Below are positions 57,320-64,000 of a stretch of 64,000 bases of DNA, piece after piece. The translations under genes and the position numbers were made by a program. The stretch lies in NCBI RefSeq assembly GCF_003957295.1, contig NZ_RQPJ01000005.1:547636-611635 (forward strand). The letters run 5' to 3'. The notes beneath the pieces are model-generated. The model saw only the letters and a program-made list of their open reading frames with translations. It searched no databases and was not told where the DNA came from. Every line of letters begins with the position of its first letter. The stretch's first letter is position 1. Source of the DNA: Arenibacter aquaticus. GTDB lineage: Bacteria > Bacteroidota > Bacteroidia > Flavobacteriales > Flavobacteriaceae.

Positions 57320-57654
57320 CCTTAGTTTGATGTTTTTTGTTGTTAATGAAGGAATTTGGCTATTGATGTACGATTAATAAGTTGCTTCCTCATTTTAAAG
57401 ATCCAATTATCCAATACCCTATCCACATTATCCTATGAGTTGAAAAAACCGCTACATCAATTAATTTATAATCAGCTGTTTAAATGATGCTACATAAGAA
57501 GTTCACCTTGTTTTAACGGAATAGGAACAATAGAACCAAGAGGCCACCAATAACCCTCTATTCTACAGGCGGTTTAAAAAGACTTAACAGATATAATTTG
57601 CTATTGGCTCACAGATTTTTAATATTTGCCATTAGAAACCATAAGCACGGAATA
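57320..57654. other. Gene-free region
   Basis: 335 bases after the Nramp-like gene. A/T-rich, no reading frame worth calling, no terminator and no consensus promoter seen. Confidence 0.4.
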
Positions 57655-57846
57655 ATGAAATTGATTGGTATTCAGCGAAATACAAAAAATGAAAAGCGTT
57701 ATAATTCCAGGATGGGCATTTTGTACACTCGGGTCACTTATATAAAGAAGGCCATTTTGGGTATTCCTTTTAGGACACTTCACAAATACAGGGAAACCTA
57801 TTACGGAGAAATTAAAGACTGCGAATCCTGCGTACTCAGCAGGTAG
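57655..57846 (+). CDS. Small conserved-looking hypothetical protein
   Basis: A 63-residue basic protein from the ATG at 57655 (MKLIGIQRNTKNEKRYNSR); the frame extends upstream to 57598 without another good start. Aromatic-rich, charged, with IPFRTLHKYRETYYGEIKDC near the end and a C-terminal Asp-Cys-Glu-Ser-Cys. The TLHKYRETYYGE segment looks like short uncharacterised flavobacterial proteins. No membrane segment or signal. Function unknown; it stands alone. Confidence 0.5.
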   Translation: MKLIGIQRNTKNEKRYNSRMGILYTRVTYIKKAILGIPFRTLHKYRETYYGEIKDCESCVLSR

Positions 57847-57912
57847 TCCAACAAGCATTAAAGAACACTTGCCATCCCTACTTTTAAATGGGGCTAAGCC
57901 CGTTGTAGAGGA

Positions 57913-59850
57913 TTAGAACAACAGATTATAATTAAGGACCGCCACTAGGGACCGCTCATTTTTATTATGTAGCATTTCCAAGCAGAAAACACCGTTTTTA
58001 CAGTTGTTCAAAAGCTTTTCCTCTCCATATCCAATAGCATACAGGATGTTGGTAGTTGGTACCCCTTGCTGTAAAAGGTAATTTTTTATGGCATCTGCAC
58101 GTTTTTGTGAAAGGGTAAAATTACTACTGCTCCCCCCACGACTATCGGTATGGCTTTCTACCCGTAGTTGCAGTTCCGGGAACAATTTTACCGCGTCCAC
58201 CACCTTATTCAGTTCGGCAGCTATCTGTGGGGTAATATCCCACTTGCCTTTACCAAAATAAAACTTGTTCATTTTTATCACATCCTGGTCTTCGCTTTCC
58301 ACCACTATATCTTCTATATTGGCTATATCAATATTAAAATTATTGGTGTTCAATGCCTCCAATTCCTGTTCATTATAGGTCTTGGAAAAGGTTGAAAACC
58401 GCTCTTTGGACACTTGGAGTACTATCTTATCCCTCCAAGGTATCTCTATCTCATACTGCCCTTCTTCCCCGGAATACACCTCTTTAATAGTTTTTCCTTC
58501 CTCGTCCAATATACTCACCATGGCCTTATAGACTCCGGAATTATTTGGCTTTACAATATTTCCTTTAAGTGCCAAGGTTTTTAGGCCCGGTTTTTCCTTA
58601 ACGTTAAACCCGTAAATATCATCACCTCCTTTACCCCCGTCCCTATTGGACGAAAAGTATCCCAATAGGCCATTGGCATCATTATTTTTTATAATAAAGC
58701 CAAAATCGTCTCTAGAAGAATTAATTCCTTCGCCAAGGTTAATGGGAATACTAAAGCTCCCATCGGAATGCATATTGGTCTTATAAACGTCCATTCCTCC
58801 CAGTCCATAAAAAACATCTGAGGAAAAATAAAGGCTGTTCTCAAAAATAAAAGGGGCAATTTCATTTCCAGGGGTATTGATCCTTGGCCCCAAGTTTACT
58901 GGAGAAGACATAATAAGACCATCATTGGTATACACATAATAGATGTCCGTACCCCCTAAACTATCCTCAAAATTGGCCGCAAAAAACAATCGTCCTGTGG
59001 ACGCTTCATAGAAAGGGTAGTAAAATGAGGTGTCCAGGTCCCTTAGTATATACTTAAAGCTTCCATTACCATTGCTCATGGCCATGGCCAGGGCATTTTT
59101 TCCTTTATCACTAAATTGCATATACTCCCCATTGGCATTGGACAGCACATAAAATATTTGATTCAGCTCTTCTGAATAATAAGGTGTTGCCTTGTGAAAA
59201 AAAGATGCTGCTATTCCTTTGAATACCTCAGGATTTTTAATGTCTCCCTGCAGCTCAATATCGGCTTTATAGATATTTAGGTAAGCTTCTCCTGTAGGCC
59301 CATATTTCTTTTTGGAACCACTGCCCCTACTACTGGAAAACAGCACGCCATCCTTGTAAAAGGCAGGGCCAAAATCGGCCTTTGGACTATTTCCACTTAT
59401 ATTGAATATTTCAAAATCCAGCTCTTGATCCTTATTGGATGCGATCAACTCATAATTAAACTCGGCATTTTCCAACAATTCAGGGGACAGCTCATCCTTT
59501 TTTGTTGACAAATAGGCCTTTACCTTTTCAACCTCCGAGGTTCTTGATAGGGCCTGTAACATTTTATTAAAATGATGGGTAGACATGGTGGTGTCTTTCT
59601 GAAAGGCCCTTATGTATATTTCGGACGCCTTCTTATAATCCCCTGTATTCAGGTATGCATCGGCAAGATTTAAATACTGCTTATTGGTAAGTCCGTCTTT
59701 CTCCCTTAGTTCTTTCTGATATTCCTTGATAGCAGCGCTGTAAGAATACTCGAAAAACAAGATGTCTCCTTTGGATTTTTTTTGTTGGGAAAACCCCAAA
59801 GAGGACATTATAATAAAAAATACAACTATTGAATTGAATCTCATATTCAT
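57913..59850 (-). CDS. OmpA family protein, PorE-like (type IX secretion/gliding)
   Basis: A 645-residue exported protein. Signal peptide (MSSLGFSQ), TPR-like helices about 28-125, a beta-propeller of PD40-type repeats about 150-420 (FSSSRGSGSKKKYGP, YFSSDVFYGLGGMDVY), a CNA-B/carboxypeptidase-regulatory-like domain about 425-500, and an OmpA peptidoglycan-binding domain to the end (RVESHTDSRGGSSSNFTLSQKRA). This order is that of PorE and of OmpA proteins paired with SprF. Last of three genes with 8-9-base gaps; it probably anchors the secretion complex to the cell wall. Confidence 0.9.
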   Translation of the reverse strand: MNMRFNSIVVFFIIMSSLGFSQQKKSKGDILFFEYSYSAAIKEYQKELREKDGLTNKQYLNLADAYLNTGDYKKASEIYIRAFQKDTTMSTHHFNKMLQALSRTSEVEKVKAYLSTKKDELSPELLENAEFNYELIASNKDQELDFEIFNISGNSPKADFGPAFYKDGVLFSSSRGSGSKKKYGPTGEAYLNIYKADIELQGDIKNPEVFKGIAASFFHKATPYYSEELNQIFYVLSNANGEYMQFSDKGKNALAMAMSNGNGSFKYILRDLDTSFYYPFYEASTGRLFFAANFEDSLGGTDIYYVYTNDGLIMSSPVNLGPRINTPGNEIAPFIFENSLYFSSDVFYGLGGMDVYKTNMHSDGSFSIPINLGEGINSSRDDFGFIIKNNDANGLLGYFSSNRDGGKGGDDIYGFNVKEKPGLKTLALKGNIVKPNNSGVYKAMVSILDEEGKTIKEVYSGEEGQYEIEIPWRDKIVLQVSKERFSTFSKTYNEQELEALNTNNFNIDIANIEDIVVESEDQDVIKMNKFYFGKGKWDITPQIAAELNKVVDAVKLFPELQLRVESHTDSRGGSSSNFTLSQKRADAIKNYLLQQGVPTTNILYAIGYGEEKLLNNCKNGVFCLEMLHNKNERSLVAVLNYNLLF

Positions 59851-59859
59851 AAATATAAT

Positions 59860-60849
59860 TTAGAAAAACCTGGGGCTATCTATCTGTTTGGGTTTACCTT
59901 TTTGGTCTTGCTTCTTCGGCTTTTTATTTCTATCGCCACCTTTGCCCAGATAAAACTTTAATATTACCTCGTGGGAGCCCTGACTATATTCTCCCAGGCC
60001 GTTGGTATTATAATCATAGGAGTATCCAAAAAACAAACTGCTGGACACCTGCAGGCCGGCAAGGCCACTCACTGCATTGTCTAACCTATAGGAAGCTCCC
60101 AAGGTGACCAGGTCGCGAATTAAAAAATTGGTGCTCAGGTTTAGGTTTAGGGGCGAACCGTTTAAATAGTTCATTAAAAAGGCGGGTTTAAATTTTAGGC
60201 TCTCCGACAGTTCAAACACATAGCCACCTATTAGATTAAACTGCACCTTGTCCTCAACAATATTAGCAACTTCATCGGCGTAGATACCAGAGGTTAAAAA
60301 GTTGGGCACCGATAAGCCCAGGTACCACATCTCCTGGTACATAAACAACCCTGCCCCTACGGTAGGGTAAAACTTATTAAAATTGTCCGAGTTGTTCAAT
60401 AAGGGCTCATTTTCTTCTTCAAAATCCCCTTTGCTATAATCCACGTCCAGCAGGGATCCCCCGGCGTCTACCCCAAAAGATAGTTTGGTTTCGTCAGACA
60501 GTTGTATCTGAAATGAATAGGCAACATCTATATAGGTTTGTGAGGTAGGCCCCAACTGGTCACTTACCACATTAAAACCAATTCCATTCTTTTCGTTGGC
60601 CAGGGGCACATTGGTACCAAATCTTAGCGTTCTGGGCGCCCCTGGTATTCCGGACCATTGCACACGGTACAAGCCTGTAATATCCGGTGTTTCTACCGTA
60701 CCCACATAGGCTGGGTTAAAACTTCCTATATTGTACATATACTGGGTGTATTGGGGCTCCTTTTGCCCATATACCAAGGCAATGAAGAGGAAAACACCAC
60801 AAAACAATAATAAATCCCTATACCTTGAGCTGTATATTATAAACTTCAT
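59860..60849 (-). CDS. PorP/SprF family type IX secretion outer-membrane protein
   Basis: A 329-residue barrel protein with signal peptide (FIALVYGQKEP). Family marks: PQYTQYMYNIGSFNPAYVG at the N-terminus, then GIPGAPRTLRFGTNVPL, and GLGASYRLD-like VTLGASYRLDNAVSGLAGL. SprF is needed for export of the SprB gliding adhesin, and PorP/SprF paralogues usually lie beside the adhesin with a type B C-terminal domain that they serve, as here (8 bases). A basic Lys-rich tail (GGDRNKKPKKQDQKG) lies at the C-terminus, outside the barrel. Confidence 0.94.
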   Translation of the reverse strand: MKFIIYSSRYRDLLLFCGVFLFIALVYGQKEPQYTQYMYNIGSFNPAYVGTVETPDITGLYRVQWSGIPGAPRTLRFGTNVPLANEKNGIGFNVVSDQLGPTSQTYIDVAYSFQIQLSDETKLSFGVDAGGSLLDVDYSKGDFEEENEPLLNNSDNFNKFYPTVGAGLFMYQEMWYLGLSVPNFLTSGIYADEVANIVEDKVQFNLIGGYVFELSESLKFKPAFLMNYLNGSPLNLNLSTNFLIRDLVTLGASYRLDNAVSGLAGLQVSSSLFFGYSYDYNTNGLGEYSQGSHEVILKFYLGKGGDRNKKPKKQDQKGKPKQIDSPRFF

Positions 60850-60857
60850 AGTCGCTG

Positions 60858-63800
60858 TTATCTAATGATTTGGATCCAACCTTTTTTAACTTCCGTTCCA
60901 TCGCCAAGATCCAAAACATAAAAGTAGGTTCCTTTTGGCAAATCTCCATTTTTTCCTGTTCCCATCCAAGAATTATCATAACCTTGGGCCGAGAAGACCT
61001 CGTTACCATAACGATCAAAAATTGCTAGGCTATTACTGGGGTATTGTTCTATACAGTTAATATATACTGCATCGTTAATACCATCCCCATTGGGCGATAT
61101 CTGATTAAACAGAAAGCCACACTCATTGGTAGATCTTGGGGTTACCGTTACGGTAGCGGTAGCACTATTATTGGTTACATTCCCATCTTCCGGAAAGGAA
61201 TCTACGATGGCTGCTATATTTTGATAGGTACCAACTTCGGGCACACTGGCCGTAATGGTCAAGGTACTCACTTCCTCTTCCAGCAATTCATCTATTTGCC
61301 AAACCCCTGTCACTTCATCATAGGTACCTTTGGTTGTGGTACTGCTTACATATTGAAAGCCCAGACTTGGATCTATCAATTCGTTTACCGCCACATTGGT
61401 CACCATTATCTGGCTTAGGTTGGTAAGGGTTATGGTAAAGGTAACTTCACGCCCCACCAACTGACTTTCTGTATCCACCACTTTCTCTATGGCCAGATCA
61501 ATCTGACAGGCTGCTGATATATTGGGAACGCAAGGATTGTCATTTGCCGGATCCAATTGATTTACGATACCGTCATTGTCCGAATCCAGGATATTGGATT
61601 CCAGGGCATCTATTACACCATCCCCATCAGTATCCATTGGGTTATTGATATCGGACCCTACCTCTGCCGAATCATCAAGGCCATCGGCATCGGTATCGCT
61701 ATTATTGGGATCCAGACCCAATGCTGTTTCATCCCTATCCAAGAGTCCGTCACCATCCGAATCTACGGTACAGGAACTCACGGTTACCGTTACTTCCACG
61801 CTATCCTCTACACAGGGTGCCATGGCTGTATTGGTGGTAAATCTAAAAATGTAGTCCCCATCGGCGGCACCTTCAAAATTCACAACGTTATCCGCATCTA
61901 TGGTAATACTTCCGGGAGGGGTACCTACTATGCTCCATGCACCGCTATCCCCACCGCTTCGGGTATCGTCCAGATCTATGCTATTGGGACTTTCGGTAAC
62001 AGCACTACAAGCCGTAGTATTGGTGGTAATCCCCGGATCCGGGGCCACTGCCACGGTTACGGTTACCGCAACCCGTTCTGTGGTACAGCTGTTCGCCGTA
62101 GCCTCTACATAATAAGTAGTAGTTGTGTTATTGTTAGGGGTCACAAAGGTTTCTCCTTCTCCCAATGGTGGACCGCCGGTATCCGAACCAAACCAAAACA
62201 AGCTTCCGCCGTCCGTCACCGTTGCCGTTAAGGTGGCAGTTCCGGGACCACAGATGGTAGCTCCGGTGGTGCTTTGGATCACTGGTGGCTCATTACGCAC
62301 CAAGGTTACTTCCATAGGCGGACTAACACATCCGCTACCTTCGTTATATAAGAAACCGTAAAAGGTAGCCTCAAAATCCACTACACTGGTAGGCAGCCTA
62401 GCCCCCGATTCGGAGAAATCGCTGTTACTGCTCCATACCAACTCAAATCCGGAAGGAATATTGGTATCTGTATAATCGTCCAAATCCTGGGTAAAGGCAT
62501 CACAAAATATAGTATTAACATCGGGGTTTAGTAGGGGTGCCTCAATACAGTTATCGTTATCGGTAATGGTTCCCACACCTTCATCCTTACTTATTATGAC
62601 CAGGCCGGTGGCATTGGTAAGTTCTACCGTGAAGATCTCTGTGCCTTCGGCCTCCTCATCGTTTATAATAGGTATCGTAATAGTATGTTGTTCATTATTA
62701 AACCCAAGAAAATCAAGATCCCCGGATTGGGCCGTATAATCCATGCCGTCCTCTGCCGTACCGTTGGCCGTAGCATAGCTTACTGTAGTACCCGAAGGCA
62801 AATCGGCATTTAAGGTGACGGTAAAGGTGGCGGTAGCATCCGCTTCATTCACCATGACGTCATCTATGGACACCCCTGCCCTGTCTTCACTGGTAATATT
62901 GACAGTAGCATTATTGGATAGTCCCACATCATATCCAGCTCCGTTATCCAGAGTAACAATAACAGTTTCAAATCCTGCTTCCACTTCATCATCGTCCAAG
63001 GGAGTTACCGTAATGGTACTGCTTTCTTGGGAATTGGGTACGGATACCGTTCCTGTTAAGGTAATATAGTCTGAACCTGCTGTAGCCGTACCGCTAACGG
63101 TATATCCTATGTCTATAGGGCTACCAGTTTCATTGGGTGTATTGAGGCTAACGGTAAAAGAACCCGATTCTACAGGCACTTCGGAGGCGGTGTCATCTGT
63201 TGCCGCAATGTTGGCAATGTAGCTATCGTCGTCCAGGATAGTCCCAACCCCTTGTGACTTTCCAATTTGGGCAAAGCCGGTGGCATTGGTTAGGTTAACA
63301 AAAAAGTTTTCGCTGCCTTCCACCAGTATATCGTCATTAATATCTATGGTAATATCTCTTGTTTCCCCATCAAAACCTAAAAATCCAACCGTACCAGAAT
63401 CCGCCACAAAATCGCTTCCTGCTTGCGCGGTACCGTTGGCCGTGGTATAGGACACAATAGTCCCCAAAAAGACCCCACCATTAAGGGTTACGGTAAAGGT
63501 GGCGGTACCATCCGCTTCATTCACCGTTACATCGTTGATGGACACCCCTGCAACGTCATCATCGGATATGTTCACTGTATCACTATCACTGGCACCTATA
63601 GTATAGCCTGTACCTGTGGTAAGGGTCAACTCCACGGTTTCTGGATCCGCTTCGGCTTCGTTATCGTCTATGGGGGTTATGTCTATGGTGGCACTTTCCT
63701 GTGTATTGGGTATGGAAACTGACCCAGTAAGGGTTTCATAGTCATCACCTTGTGTAGCGGAACCACTCACCGAATAAGTAACAACAATGGCACTTCCAGA

Positions 63801-64000
63801 AGTATTAGTAGTATTCAGCCCTACGGTAAACACCCCACCGTCCAATGGGTTTTCGGAGGCATTGGGATCGGTAGCGGTGATGGTTGCAATATAACTGTCA
63901 TCATTGGTGATGGTATAGGTCATGGAGGTGGGCGCAACAAGCGTAACGTCACCCGTAGCGCCACCCAGGTCAAGGACCACGGTCTCGTCGGGCTCAACAG
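60858..64000 (-). CDS. Giant Calx-beta adhesin with CHU_C (type B) sorting domain, partial
   Basis: C-terminal 1046 or so residues of a surface protein that continues past the right edge. From the edge inward: at least four Calx-beta domains (62540-64000), Ig-like/PKD-like repeats (61780-62540; TTTTYYVEATANSC), a calcium-type stretch (61500-61780; DSDGDGLLDRDE, DTDADGLDDSAE), a DUF11 domain (61131-61500; IDLAIEKVVDTESQLVGREVTF in part) and the gliding-associated C-terminal domain (60858-61130; QISPNGDGINDAVYI, FDRYGNEVF, PKGTYFYVLD). It is exported by the type IX system and resembles SprB-type adhesins. First visible gene of the PorP/PorE operon. Confidence 0.93.
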   Translation of the reverse strand, partial: VEPDETVVLDLGGATGDVTLVAPTSMTYTITNDDSYIATITATDPNASENPLDGGVFTVGLNTTNTSGSAIVVTYSVSGSATQGDDYETLTGSVSIPNTQESATIDITPIDDNEAEADPETVELTLTTGTGYTIGASDSDTVNISDDDVAGVSINDVTVNEADGTATFTVTLNGGVFLGTIVSYTTANGTAQAGSDFVADSGTVGFLGFDGETRDITIDINDDILVEGSENFFVNLTNATGFAQIGKSQGVGTILDDDSYIANIAATDDTASEVPVESGSFTVSLNTPNETGSPIDIGYTVSGTATAGSDYITLTGTVSVPNSQESSTITVTPLDDDEVEAGFETVIVTLDNGAGYDVGLSNNATVNITSEDRAGVSIDDVMVNEADATATFTVTLNADLPSGTTVSYATANGTAEDGMDYTAQSGDLDFLGFNNEQHTITIPIINDEEAEGTEIFTVELTNATGLVIISKDEGVGTITDNDNCIEAPLLNPDVNTIFCDAFTQDLDDYTDTNIPSGFELVWSSNSDFSESGARLPTSVVDFEATFYGFLYNEGSGCVSPPMEVTLVRNEPPVIQSTTGATICGPGTATLTATVTDGGSLFWFGSDTGGPPLGEGETFVTPNNNTTTTYYVEATANSCTTERVAVTVTVAVAPDPGITTNTTACSAVTESPNSIDLDDTRSGGDSGAWSIVGTPPGSITIDADNVVNFEGAADGDYIFRFTTNTAMAPCVEDSVEVTVTVSSCTVDSDGDGLLDRDETALGLDPNNSDTDADGLDDSAEVGSDINNPMDTDGDGVIDALESNILDSDNDGIVNQLDPANDNPCVPNISAACQIDLAIEKVVDTESQLVGREVTFTITLTNLSQIMVTNVAVNELIDPSLGFQYVSSTTTKGTYDEVTGVWQIDELLEEEVSTLTITASVPEVGTYQNIAAIVDSFPEDGNVTNNSATATVTVTPRSTNECGFLFNQISPNGDGINDAVYINCIEQYPSNSLAIFDRYGNEVFSAQGYDNSWMGTGKNGDLPKGTYFYVLDLGDGTEVKKGWIQIIR
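62540..64000 (-). repeat. Calx-beta repeats, 672-base higher-order period
   Basis: Matching blocks recur at 672 bases (224 codons): for example CTTTCTTGGGAATTGGGTA at 63022 and CTTTCCTGTGTATTGGGTA at 63694. Each unit encodes two different Calx-beta domains, so the doublet is the unit of duplication. Confidence 0.8.

Noticed and set aside
61557..62231. Plus-strand frame of 224 codons opposite the adhesin
   Set aside because: Low-complexity Ile/Gly/Tyr-rich translation made by reading Calx/Ig repeats backwards; no domain and no start signal.

Overview
The window comes from a marine member of the Flavobacteriaceae (Bacteroidota); the genus cannot be fixed from the sequence alone. Evidence: type IX secretion/gliding genes (PorP/SprF, PorE-like, a giant adhesin with a CHU_C/type B C-terminal domain), two OmpH/Skp genes behind bamA, family-specific proteins (DUF6089, DUF5723, folK fused to a deoxynucleoside kinase), Bacteroidota-type promoters (TTG, about 17-22 nt, TAnnTTTG) and the absence of strong Shine-Dalgarno sites. 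It is a chromosomal segment. I see no rRNA, CRISPR array, prophage or intact insertion sequence.

Layout. 1-1471: left-truncated molybdate uptake operon (modA, a stand-alone di-Mop/TOBE protein, modB). 1530-3223: a BLUF blue-light sensor and a secreted esterase. 3579-10791: envelope-biogenesis block, all on the minus strand (CBS protein, nadK, DUF6089, uppS, bamA, ompH, ompH), divergent from pdxJ. 11071-16611: pdxJ, an alpha/beta hydrolase, a holin-like membrane protein, trigger factor, clpP, clpX. 16686-18823: a GH3 protein and a hydrolase-like protein without its serine. 18937-25158: DUF2797, photolyase, phytoene synthase, a four-domain fasciclin lipoprotein and a CarH-like B12 photoreceptor/regulator. 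25328-38119: AsmA, YhhQ, DUF5723-OmpA, SppA, FolK-dNK, TrmH, MutS. 38217-39900: tRNA-Gly and tRNA-Leu, followed by decaying repeats that each carry a copy of the tRNA-Leu 3' end, around a GNAT gene.

39965-54456 is the most specialised part. A DUF5060 hydrolase and a GH117 (anhydrogalactosidase-type) lipoprotein point to red-algal galactans. Beside them lie IclR, glycerate kinase, a sodium/solute symporter, an MGH1-like GH63-clan hydrolase, a TonB-dependent receptor, a LacI regulator and a DUF1080 protein. My reading is that the second group takes up a glycosylglycerate, most likely the red-algal osmolyte mannosylglycerate (digeneaside), splits it in the cytoplasm and phosphorylates the released D-glycerate. 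This is the best candidate for an undescribed system here. Perfect palindromes sit at its promoters.

54750-64000: a CHRD-like lipoprotein, a SanA/YdcF lipoprotein, an atypical Nramp transporter lacking the usual metal ligands, a 63-residue protein, and a type IX secretion/gliding operon (giant Calx-beta adhesin cut by the right edge, PorP/SprF, PorE-like). A second theme is light: BLUF sensor, photolyase, phytoene synthase and CarH-like regulator lie within 25 kb, and an inverted repeat overlaps the promoter of the fasciclin gene upstream of phytoene synthase.
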